From Cladochytrium replicatum (taxonomy: Eukaryota; Chytridiomycota; Chytridiomycetes; Cladochytriales; Cladochytriaceae): DNA of 64,000 nt. Location: positions 124,001 to 188,000 of the forward strand of contig JAHLKD010000097.1 of NCBI GenBank assembly GCA_025526935.1, given 5' to 3'. A program made the translations under genes and the position numbers. How positions within the stretch are numbered: position 1 is the stretch's first letter; every line of letters begins with the position of its first letter. The notes below the pieces were generated by a model. The model ran no database searches. It was not told the DNA's origin and was given only the letters and a program-made list of their open reading frames with translations. Positions 22,302 to 33,110 of this stretch are shown here, piece by piece.

Positions 22302-24567
22302 TCAGTCAAATTGCAAAGGCAGAACGAGCCGAGAAAATCCGATCGTCGAATCCCTCCAAACCTTCTGCTGGGCAACACGCATCTCCGTCCCTGTCCCGGA
22401 TTGCTCACCAGTGCCCAAGTTGCGCACATATCTCGGGTGGGCACTAGAGCAAACATGGAGTCTGATTCGGTGTCCGCGCTCAAAGCAGTAAGCTGTCGGT
22501 GAGAGAGTGATCCTGAAACTCCTTGGAGTATCCGCTTCACCGCCCGACACCCGGATAATCCCATCTGTGATGATCTGACTTTCTCCATTGGGAAGGACAT
22601 CGCACAAACGAGCAACGAAGTCGGTGTGGTTAAGCGACGAAGTAGCATGCAAGAAAACGACAATGTTGTCAGAAATTGTTTCCACTGGCTTTTCGAGCTT
22701 CGGAGTCGTGTAGACGAGTACGTCCGATCGGGATTCGAGCGGACGTTGGTCTAAAATGCCTACACCATTGTACATCTTCGCACCGCCAATTTGTGGTGTG
22801 GGATCACGCGGGTCGTAAGTGTACGAGTCGAATCCAGAATCTGGTGGAACTGTGGTGAGAAGGGAGAAATCAGGCTGAATGTACCACGTTTGTATTGTAG
22901 CGGCCGGGGGTGGGAACTGCAGGAAGTCCTTCCAGACGTTGGTACCCATCACCATTAGTCGCACTGGCAGATCGCGACGTCCGCCGGACTTCAAATGTGT
23001 GGGCATGGGATCAACCTTTGCTTCATTTCCATCAAGTTCGAGCAAATGCTGCTTGAACGAGTAAAGAGCTTCATGTAAGCCATGTTTGTGATTAGCCTGG
23101 TCAGTGTGCGTCCATGGCCCGATTAAGATTGTCGGAGATTTTGACCCAGATGCCCCGAACTTGTTTTGTAAGAACTTGAAGTCATTGATTTGGGAAGACA
23201 AGAATATGTCGTGCTGCAAGCATCGTAAGAAAACTATGTAGCTGGTCTGCTTTTCATTTACATACCCAACCGGTGACCATGATCAGTTTGTTATTGAGCC
23301 GGTCAAGCCTATCAAACATGTAAGTTTGCTTCCAGTATTCCTCATTTCCGCAGGCTGCATCGCGAAACCATTGCACCTCCCGACCAACTTTTGCGACGTC
23401 AGCAGATATAACAGGGAGGACGTCGTAAAAGACTTTTTTGGCGCTTGGCGATAGCTCTTTGCTCATAGCTTCATTGAGAAACGTGAGCATCTTGGGTCCA
23501 CCTTGCTCCTGGGTAAGGATCAGCTCCATCCACCACACACTTCCCTCAAATTGGAAGATTGGTGGATCCATAGGTCGAGGAGGAACGGTTGAATTTGGAT
23601 CATCCCCCGGTACGAGTTCCCAAGAAGGCGCTTGTCCTCGATTTCGCATGTTCGACGTGCCGACAATGATCCCCGAAACTCCAAAGGTGTCGGCCGGATA
23701 CTCTGACGAGGTGAGCTGGGCGTACTGGGTCTGTGCAAGGTACGACGGACCATAAGAGAATACTCGGCCATCTCCAGGGTACCAAGTCTGTTTTTTCAAC
23801 CACAAGAGGGTATCGATTCCATCGGTTTCTTCATATTTGTACGCATAAAGATCTGCAACCTTTCCGGTCTCTGGATCGATTCCAGAACCAAAAGTCCCAC
23901 GACAGCTTTGAATGAAGACTTGGAATCCCCTTTCGGCGAAGGGCCGACCTATGTGACAAAGCCATTAGGAGTTGCTCCCTCAACTCCCTTTTGCAATACC
24001 ATATATCATTGATACAGTTGACGCCCGTCCATATGGACCACTAGTATGCAAACAACAGTTTTGTCAATACGGTTAGCAATTTGGTCCCATTCCCCCGTAC
24101 CGAAGGAAGATAAGTGGTGGTGGCTTGCTCTCCGAAGAAGGTTTCGGGATGATGTGGTCACCTAGAAGGATTGTTCCGTCGCGAGTCTGCGTCCGAACAT
24201 CTTTCTCGAACACAAGGTCTCGCGTGAGGGGGGCCGGAAGGTCGAGTTGGTACTGTAGTGCCCAGCTTGCCAAGTAGTTCATCTGAGGGGTGTTCTTCTG
24301 GAAGGTTTTATCCGCGAAGTCCGTGGGCAACCAGACACGAGATACAAAATTAATATTTTCTTCTTTTCTCAGGTTGGTGGCGCGGCACAGATGTGGCAAA
24401 CTGCAGATCCACAGATCACACCAAGACGAAGCTGACCAGCAGCGGGAACAGGTTAGCATGCTGTACATTCTGATCGTTGTCGAACATACGGGAGTGCGGT
24501 TTTGCTTTTGCAACCGTGCCCAATAAAATGTCTGGGGTGGTTCCTCAAATTTGCGTCCAATTTTCAT
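22302..24567 (-). CDS. CocE/NonD-type hydrolase (X-Pro dipeptidyl-peptidase S15 family)
   Basis: Alpha/beta hydrolase of the CocE/S15 group (acyl esterases and X-prolyl peptidases). ATG at 24567. The N-terminal exon carries DVRTQTRDGTILLGDHIIPK and PPLIFLR. A short exon near 23999-24040 supplies GPYGRASTVSMIY, restoring the family motif. The next exon starts GRPFAERGFQVFIQSCRGTF, then has WLKKQTWYPGDGRVFSYGPS with the nucleophile serine in YGPSYLAQTQY. The last exon (22302-about 23220) begins HDIFLSSQINDF, giving the family GW-DIFL sequence across the intron, and contains ILIGPWTHTDQANH. The C-terminal jelly-roll has RGHRIRLHVCSSAHPRYVRN with the expected histidine and RN-nTG motif. About 690 residues. 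The part around 24360-24500 may hide an extra intron, so the N-terminus is uncertain. No signal peptide seen. Confidence 0.8.
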
Positions 24568-24696
24568 CTTTATTTAAATTTTTACCATGATGTTATCTTT
24601 GACTACTACAATATAAAGCAGGTACCACCCTGATCAATCCGAATATCACCACTTCATAGAGTTACATACACAACCGGGTGAGAGCATACAGCTAGA

Positions 24697-27600
24697 ATGA
24701 AGTTTACGTCTGCATCACTTGTTTTTGCCGCCTCTTTGGGCGTTGCCCACGCTGTCTCGATCGGGAAGTCTGGGAAAGTAATCGCACGAATCGACTCGAA
24801 CTTCCACGCATCGGGTCGATTCACCCTTCCTACATTGTTAAATGGTCGCACTGCTCCTGCTGACATTGTTCAGATCCCTGCGGCAGACTTTGTTGCTGCT
24901 ATCGTATGTAATCGTTATTTTCGGTTTCATGAATCATTATTGACATCCATCAGGTGAAAGTTTCGTCTCAAGCCGACATTGATGCCTTGCAAAAGACCGC
25001 TGGCGTTGTTCGCATCTACGAAGACAAGGAGATTCCTGGTCCGACACGTCCCGCGGCACTTTCGGCACAAGATGATGCTATCCCTGACGCCAACCTCGCG
25101 CACAAAATCACCGGTGTCTTAGAAGCACGAAAACAGTATGGCGTTTCCGGAAAAGGGATCAAAGTCGGTGTCATCGACAGTGGTCTCGACTGGAAACACC
25201 CTGCTTTTGGTGCAGGTACCTCGTTCCCAACCCCTCGTGTGCCTTTCGGTTACGATTTCGTCGGTGACAAGTACCAGTCTGGTCTTGAGCCAGTTGAGGG
25301 TATGCATGACAAAAGACATTGTAACGACGTCACTAATGACCATCTGTCTATCTTCGTAGACAACGATCCCATGGACTGTGGTGGTCATGGTATGTGCATT
25401 ATTTGATGATCCCTTTGTCATCACCATCACTAAGTAATTGCACTTCACAGGCACTCACTGTGCTGGTATCATTGGGGCAAACTCAACCTCCACGTACATT
25501 TTCACTGGTGTCGCACCTGAGGTTACCTTCGGAGCCTACCGTGTTTTTGGGTGCAGCGGATCGACCGACACTTCAATCATCGTTAAGGCCATCGAGCGTG
25601 CATTTGCCGATGGAATGGATATCATCAGCATGTCCCTCGGCTCGAACGGTGGTTTCCCGGTACCCCATCCCAAATGAGGCTTTCCCACTCTTGCACTTAC
25701 ATGTGACGTCTTAGAGCGGTTTGGATGTTGACTTGATCAACAAGCTTACCGATACTGGCAAGGTTGTCTTCACCATTGCCCAAGGAAACGGCCAGTGTTA
25801 GTGGGATTCTGCGAAAGCGTTCAATAGCATAATTGCTGACCATTCCATTGTTAGCTGGTCTGATCTGGCAGTCTTCGAACCCTGCTATTGCCAGCCAGTC
25901 GATCGCCGTTGCCGCCACCAACAACTTCGCTAAAGTCCGCACTCGTGGAATTACTGTGAATGGAAAGAAGTTCAACCTTACCGTCTACGATGACGCTGCG
26001 GTGCCAGTGTCCTTCACTGGTGACATCACCTTGAACACTCTGGCTGCCCCCGCTCCTGGAGCTGCAAGCAACTCCGATGGTTGCATTGGCACTGCCAATG
26101 CTGTCGGCGCAAACACCAACCCGAAGGGAAAAGTGCTCTTAATCCGCCGCGGAACCTGTGTCTTCACAGAGAAGGGCCAGCAAGCACAAGCTGGAGGAGC
26201 GGTGGCTGTTATCGTTTACAACCGTGAGCTTTACTGAACCCAGATATTGATCTCCTTTCTGAAAGTTGCAATTTTCAGACGGTCTCAGCGCGCAACCTGC
26301 CTTGTATGACTTCACTTCGGACCCTTCAACCAACATCACAATTCCTTTCTACACCATGGATGCGCAATCAGGGTCTGCGCTTGCTGCGCACCTGCTCACA
26401 ACTTCTGGCTCATCAAAACTGGCTTTCGATGCGCAAGATACTGCTTCGGTTACGCCTGAGATCACAGTAACAACCTTCACTTCGTGGGGTCCCGGTCCTG
26501 ACCTTAGCTTCAAACCTGACGTTGCTGCTCCAGGAAACAACATTCTTTCCACCATCCCGTTGGCCCAGGGTGGGTTTGGATTGAAGTCCGGAACCTCGAT
26601 GGCCACTCCATACGTGAGCATTCATTATCAATTCAACATTGTTTGTTGGCTGACCAATTTTTTTTCTTAGACCGCCGGAATTATTGCTCTCTACCTTCAG
26701 TACGCCAAGCAGATCAGCGGAAACCCCACCACCAGCACTGTTACCACCGTCGTTGGCGGCTATTCCACCATCAGTGGCGGTGGTGCCACAACAACACCCG
26801 GAGTTACCCAATCTCCAGTCAAGTGCATCCCTCGCCCGACAACCACTGCCGCTCCAGCGTACGGCCGCCGCCTCACCCGCCGCGCCGACTCGCCAGCCCT
26901 CCTCTCCAAGCTCTTTGACCGGAACCCGATCTTCATTCGCGACCGCCTCCAGAACGCTGGAAAGCCATTGGTGCTTGGAACCACTGGCGAACTTGAGACC
27001 GCAGTCCTCCAGGGTGGGGGGTTGATCCAGGTCCCGAAATTGTTTGCTACCCGTGTATCTGCTGTTCCCGGCAAGTTCGCTCTCGGCTCTTTCCAGTCTG
27101 CACAGCAGCACACTCTTACGGTTACCAACTACGACTCTGCAGCGCAGACTGTGGTCGTTGGAAGCGTAAGCGCGCTTGCTGTTGACATCACCAACGCCAA
27201 CGCACCGGGTTACATCAAAGCACTCAACCCAATCACTTTTGCTGTTGGAGGTAGTGCCGGAAGTGAGTCAGTTCAGGTCATTCTTGCCCCGGGAGAGTCC
27301 AAGGCTGTCACGGTTTCATTCGTTCCGAGCGCGGATATTGTTGCGACGAACAAGGATAAGAAGACGATTGTGCTTGTGTCTGGCTGGATCACGGTTTCGG
27401 CGAACGGAATCGTTAACAATGCAGCGTACAGTGGGTTGATCGGCGACATCACGAACGCTGTTTACCACGAAGATACTCCCTCTGGCCTCCAGAACGCTGG
27501 TATCTTCCCGAGCCCCGGTAAGACTGTTTGCATTTCCAAAATTACCATTATTGAGTTCTAGTTGTCCATAGGCTGGCTTGTGAACGGTGCCTCGTCGACT

Positions 27601-27966
27601 TCCACAGTCAACACCTCGTTGGCGAACCTGAAGGATCTCACCGCCGTCGTCCGTCTGATTGTCCCTGCCGGCAACCTCACTGCAATCCTCTTCGACGGCG
27701 AGTCTAACCCCCTCGGTACAGTCCCTGCATTGTCTGGCTCCGAGTTCTCGCGAAACTACAACGACAACACCGCTGCGGCTACATACCAGTACCAAATCAA
27801 GTGGGCGAACTTGACATACGTCCCAACTGGTTCTATCACTCCTGTACCATTGAAATCTGGAACCTACCAAGTTGGTTTCGAGTTCACATACGTCAAGGCT
27901 TTCAATGAGCCAACGGCCTTTGTTAGCAAGGACATATACAAGCTTCCTAAGCTTATTATTGCTTAA
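24697..27966 (+). CDS. Secreted subtilisin-like serine protease (S8) with PA domain
   Basis: Extracellular subtilase of the minor extracellular protease/Vpr type. Nine exons: 24697-24903, 24954-25299, 25360-25389, 25451-25659, 25715-25796, 25855-26223, 26279-26613, 26671-27517 and 27572-27966. Signal peptide [19 protein letters not shown], then a propeptide to about residue 140. Catalytic Asp in [16 protein letters not shown], His in [14 protein letters not shown] (split by intron 3) and Ser in [13 protein letters not shown] (split by intron 7). A PA insert ([20 protein letters not shown]) lies between His and Ser. After the catalytic domain comes a low-complexity stretch ([20 protein letters not shown]) and Fn3-like beta domains ([18 protein letters not shown] onward). 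Ends LPKLIIA. All junctions restore frame and the triad is complete, so it should be active. A role in nutrient degradation or host attack is inferred. Confidence 0.9.
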
Positions 27967-30359
27967 TCACATAGATGAAGCCACGTGGATGCATCGCTTG
28001 CCGTGTTTCAAATCTCTTGTTTCTGCGATACGGCATGCCAGTCGGAAAGAACATTAGCAATACATATTCCTAAGAGGAAAAGAGCGATAACCTGATCGTT
28101 TTCTTGGTCGTCTTAGTTTGGAGGATTGTGGGAATATGAATTAGCTCTTCATTACCGAGACATTGAGAGAAAATGGTTGTCATCTCCGCTGGTAGTCCAG
28201 AACATTATGCGCGTCGAACGGCACCAACCGGCTACTTTCGGAGCGATGGGTAGAAATCGAAGACCCTCGCGGATGCAGGCGTCAAGAACGGTGAGCGAGT
28301 ACAGCGCATCGTTGCCATAAACGTTCCCCAAGCCCTTCGTGAAGATGGTCGGTCAGCATCGAATTCTACGAGAGATACGATTTTTCTGTGTAATCCTCGC
28401 TGGTATGCTCGGCTGATTCGTGCTCCCCACACTCATCGCACAGACATTTATGAATGTTAAACTTTCCGGCATACTATTTCAGAACCTTGATAGCAATGAA
28501 GGTGAGGCTGAATGACCTCTCGGTGGCGGCGAGGATCTGCCCAACCATCTCGGCGCTAAGCTCGTCGTCTGTCTAATTAGGAATCGTAGTTCTTTTGGGA
28601 CTTTTTTTGTCTGTGAACATCTGGTACACATTCGGCGTGTCGTCCATGATTTCAATCGACTTTTCGCTTGCCGGCAGAGTTCGGCGCCAAGTTCGAAGAA
28701 GCGGTCTCTGGACCTCACACGGAAGCGCGGATGGCGGAATAATTTGAACTGTTTGCTGAATCAGAGTAGTAGGAGTAAGTTATACTCCGTTCGAACGTGA
28801 TTGAGTAGAGTCGATTCTGGGACACACAGTTCAACAACCGAGTTGGGGTTCTGCGATTGCATTGCGATTTAAGGCTGAAGTCGAGCGCAGCCCTTTGACT
28901 TGCCAAAAGCTTTGATGTCCTTGAAGTAGACCTCGAACTCATGGAGAGAGGCTCCACTGAAAGGTTTCGACTTGTCGATGATGACATTGTCGAATTGATA
29001 TTCAATTTTGAAAATGATTGAGCAATGTCTAAGTCACTATCGGTTGCCATTCAATCATCGTTGCAGACTCTTATATAGTAGCATGGCTTGATTACTAGAC
29101 TACTGTTCCTAATGTAAATTCTAATGGGCTGAAGCAAAGCGTAGTCTAAGTAATTATCATATGTGGTAACATCATAGAAGACACGAAAGTACGCGTTTCC
29201 ACCACCATAAATACATCTTCCAAAGTAAACAATTGTTATCAGCTTAAAAATTATAACCGACGGGTCTCTCTGCATCCTACATTGGGAACTCCTGGACATC
29301 TCCAGTCTATCTATTATGTCGTAGTTTGTAATGTGTATGGTTGTTAAAGTGACTGTGGTAGAAGAGTCCTGTAACACTCGTAGTCGAACAGAACTGACTG
29401 AATTCAAGCCACGTAAAGAACCACTCAGGCAAGCACAAGTGCCAAATGACCAGGAAGTTGTACTCTCCAACTACTGCAGGGAACATAGAATGGTGCAATT
29501 TGATCCCCGACCAGCCCATTATGACTTGGGAGTTCTGAGGTGTTCACATGCGAAGGAGGTGAACAATGTCATTGGCTTTGGTACCTCCCATCCAGACGAG
29601 ATCATGAACAAGTGTACTAATGTTCTTCTCAAAGGTTTTGCACCAGTGCTTCAGGTTTTTGGTCCTGGTAGCAATCATAACTGGTAAGGCCCGCACTCAA
29701 TGTGATTATGGAGGTCAGAGACTGTCCTGTGGTTAATCAGGACCATGTTCGGGCTGATGCGTACCACTGGTCGGTACTTTGTGAGCAATGTGTCCGCAGT
29801 AAGAGAAAGTTTTCCATTCAAACGATGTCATGCGATCCAATGGGGGGTCAGCAGCGAACCATGTCCCTGGCACTTCTTCAGCGGTAAATTTTTGTGATGT
29901 AAATCATCCTTGCGAGCTCTGAAAGGATCCAAAAGCAAGAAGCCCCAGAGCGCAGGAGAATAGAGTTGCTGTTTTTTTTTGAAGCATGGCTCATTGGTTG
30001 TAGTGTAGGTCCCCAGATTCACTACTGCTTTTCCCGCCTCGTTAGCGATCCTGTCATTGTCTATTCCGCCTGGCTCTCGTGATTGGCTCATCTGACTCGT
30101 TCAGCTCACAGTCTGCTCATGGGCATGTCTATGGTGGTAATGATTTGATCCAGGCAACACAAGGTGCTTTGGTGCTAAGTTATGCAACGAAGAAAGCATC
30201 CCAGCCGGAGAAAGTAGAATCTGAGTCAGAGGTACCTGAATCTCGTTTATTTTTGCAGACATAAAGCCTTGCAGCGGGGTCTTCAGCTCTTCGTTTTGAT
30301 TCGGAATGCTGCGGCTATCTTGGGGGAATGTACCAACGCTCACTAAGTAGTAAGGATCA

Positions 30360-30518
30360 GCGGGTTTTCAGGTGGGTCGGGTCAGGGTCCATTGACCAAA
30401 TGTACGAGACCCGTTTGCAAGGTTTTCAGGAAAAAATTTTGGGTCTATCCAGGCCGGGTATCGGGTCCAGTTGCAAAACCCTTATCGGGTCAAGATTCAG
30501 ACCCGAATAAAACCCGAT
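30360..30518. repeat. Possible small inverted-repeat element rich in GGGTC
   Basis: Starts CGGGTTTTCAGGTGGGTCGG and ends with AAAACCCG, giving matching 8-bp ends; internal GGGTC and GACCC words are frequent in both orientations. No clear target-site duplication was found, so it may be a short non-autonomous element or just a low-complexity block. Confidence 0.4.
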
Positions 30519-30645
30519 GTGATAAGGAAGCTAAAACGAAGCTATTGTTCTTTCTGTCCACGCGGATACTTTCCAAGAAGACACAATATAAGTTTGTATG
30601 TATCAAACAATTTGTATCACAACAGACATCGAGGCATGTATTTTC

Positions 30646-30921
30646 TGTCCACCCGGACACTTTCTCAACTCATTGATGGTACTTCAGTTGTCTCTGTCAA
30701 GTACAACTAACCTCTCTATCAATGTTACTAGCAAAAGGATTCTGTCCACCCAGACACTTTCTCAACTCATTGATGGTACTTCAGTGATCTTCTACGAAAT
30801 ACAACTAACCTCTCTATCAATGTTACTAGCAATAAGATTGTCCACCTGGACACTTTCTTAACTCATTGACGGTACTTCACTGATCTCTATCAAGTACAAC
30901 TAACCTCTCTATCAATGTTAC
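30646..30921 (+). repeat. Minisatellite, about 97-bp unit, three copies
   Basis: Units begin at TGTCCACC words at 30646, 30743 and 30839 (spacings 97 and 96). Each contains GACACTTTCTCAACTCATTG, then a GGTACTTCA word, TACAACTAACCTCTCTATCA and ATGTTAC. A degenerate start (CTGTCCACGCGGATACTTTC) near 30555 suggests a fourth, older unit. Copies differ by several substitutions. Confidence 0.85.
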
Positions 30922-31852
30922 CCCAGTTTTGATCTGTCAATTGTAGCAGGTACACAATTGAACTCATGGTGCATGGCAGCTTCATTCAAGGTATGCAACC
31001 ATTGGCCTAACCATCCTATTTAACACCTCACAATTATACCAGACTGTTGCTGATTGGACGTATTAAATCCTTTCCAGCAAGCTTTTCGTTTTCAAATCCA
31101 GAGCTCCACCATCAGAATTGTGGCAGGTTATCTGATCATGATGGGGTTGATTTTAGAACTGACCCTCGGTTTGATGAACTCATTTTACCATTGAACTTCA
31201 AGAGGCTCTCGTGAAAGCGATCTATTGTTGGAAATGTCCATATAGCTTTAAAACTTGCAATCTGGCGGCACAAACGCTTGGATCATGCCGACAAATTTGG
31301 GAACTCAAACAATACCTCCAACTATTCAGTCACGCCAAATGTTGCACCAGTATCGGAACAAAGAGTCCACTGGTGGTGTCAGATTCATCATAAAAAATAA
31401 GCTTTTCGTTACTAAATGTTAAAATCAAAAACGACGTTTGAATCCTGTCTCACTGTATCAATTTCCATAAGGGAAAGCAAGGAAATACTGACAAAACGTA
31501 TGCTATATGATAAGTTATCAACATAAGGACGAGCTAATTTTTGAATGAATGAAAAGCAAATTTCATCCCCAATTTCAAGACAGAATTCATCAAAATAAGA
31601 ACTCAACGGGTGGGTCACTGCGTGGTAGCGATGGCTGCAAGTGTCCCACTGGCCAAGCAAATAGGTAGAAGTAAACAAATTGCTTTCAAAATACAAGCTA
31701 GGAATGTTATAAAGAACGATCATGACAGGCCCATCCATTCTCCGCTGTCGTTCTCCACTTTGAATTGGACACGCTACGGGCGATCAAAAAGCCATTAGCT
31801 CGGGAAGCAAGGCTTGCGTTTATTCCGGAGACGTGTCACGAGCATCCGGGGG

Positions 31853-32820
31853 TCAGCTGGAGCTGCTTGCATGAGCTCCCATTGGCTGGAACGTTGGGGG
31901 ATCTCTGATATCTCTGCGGATGTGGATGGGGATTCCTTGCCGCGCAAAGCATTTCGAAAGGTCTGTTGAATCTAATGTTCATGGAGAACTAAGCAATTAT
32001 AACTGAAAAACAAGCTGAGAAAGCAAACCTGACATGCCCGGGAAAGTTTTGGGCGAAAATATTTCGAATGGGTCGCTGAGCACAGCGTGGAGTGAGGAAG
32101 CAGTGGGAATGACGCTGTTTCTTGGTAAGCTATCTCCACAACAAGAGTTAATAATTAAGGACTCACCTATCGACGTCGATTAAGTGAAACTTCAGTCTGA
32201 ACTGTCCTTGGGTCCGAACAGACACGTCGTGAAAGACGAAGAAATATTTCTCCTTTTCGTCTAAATCTGTTAGAATGGCACAAGGTGCAACCAGCGATCC
32301 CACAAGCGTGTGGCAGTAGCGGGAAGAGGGGCCGGGTAACGAGCTAAGTTGAGACACTCGTACGTATTCAGGTTCCTCATTTGCAGCAGGCGCACGTTCA
32401 GCTCCGTGGTCGTCACCAACTCTTGGATTCACAACGACGTTTCGCTCTTCAGTGCCATCCACAGACCACAGAGAGGCGTGACAAACAAGAGATGGCGGTT
32501 CGACTGGAATGGTGCTTTGTAGAAGACGGTTAAGAATCATCCAAACACATGTTGATTTTGTTACGTTACCCCGGGTCTGAGTGCGGTGTTCGACCAGGGT
32601 CGCTGTTGATGATGAGCTGTAGAATCGGAGGTGGGTCACTGAGTGAAGTGAAATGGTGAATGAATGGGAGGCATAAGTGTCAATGATTAGGATGTTACAG
32701 TTTGCGACGATCCTTTGTGTCGGAAAACCCACACATACGCCCTCTGTTGGGGTTCTGCCGGATCAGGAGGGAGTACTGCGGGCTTGAGCTGATTTGAGAA
32801 GATGAAGACGATGAAGCCAT
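31853..32820 (-). CDS. Velvet-domain regulator (VosA/VelB/VeA class)
   Basis: Velvet family transcription factor; in filamentous fungi these proteins control spore formation, spore viability and secondary metabolism as homo- or heterodimers with an NF-kB-like fold. Five exons reconstruct an uninterrupted 249-residue protein: 32699-32820, 32570-32638, 32167-32514, 32029-32129 and 31853-31962 (total 750 bases, all phases agree). Domain in order: SPQYSLLIRQNPNRGRMCGF followed by SDTKDRRKLDPPPILQL; VCHASLWSVDGTEERNVVVN; HTLVGSLVAPCAILTDLDEK; YFFVFHDVSVRTQGQFRLKF; SDPFEIFSPKTFPGM; and SKCFARQGIPIHIRRDIRDP at the end. The velvet domain fills almost the whole protein, as in short VosA/VelB-like members; no long PEST or transactivation tail is present. 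The start ATG is 290 bp from the divergent CFAP58 start. The family is certain; which paralogue is not. Confidence 0.93.
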
Positions 32821-33110
32821 TCGCCTGGCTGGCCACTCCACCGAGGAGGATTTTTGAAGGAGTGTGGTTATGGACCCTTACCTTGGTCGGACTGGGGACG
32901 TGGTGATGTGAGCAATATTATTCTAACAAATATGCACACCCGGCTGATTAATTTCAGGCGGATAAGCCCTCACAATCTGGAGTGAGCAGAGCAATGCTCT
33001 ACTCCTAAATGAGTCGCAATCGCGGGTACAGAGGTTTGTCATTCCATTTAATACCGCAGGATTTGATATATGAACGCCACTTTAGAAACCAGTAGATCGA
33101 CACGTGAGCG
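32821..33110. promoter_or_regulatory. Divergent promoter between velvet and CFAP58
   Basis: 290-bp non-coding interval between two divergently transcribed ATGs (32820 and 33111). It must contain both 5' UTRs and core promoters. No TATA box was seen at a convincing position. Confidence 0.6.

Larger units (their letters stand above)
27967..31852. other. Repeat-rich gene desert
   Basis: Nearly 4 kb without a supportable gene. A minus-strand relic near 28860-29000 reads SGASLHEFEVYFKDIKAFGK, which has the look of a retroelement gag start but is broken. A 118-codon plus frame at 29331-29687 is unrecognised. The region also has a dispersed repeat (28785-28822), a GGGTC/CCCGA inverted block (about 30360-30518) and a minisatellite (30646-30921). 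Confidence 0.4.

Noticed and set aside
26413-27128. Two long minus-strand frames across the subtilisin 3' half
   Set aside because: Antisense of a GC-rich coding exon whose sense frame matches the protease.
32821-33110. CRISPR-like or repeat array
   Set aside because: No repeated spacer structure; a normal divergent promoter in a eukaryotic genome.
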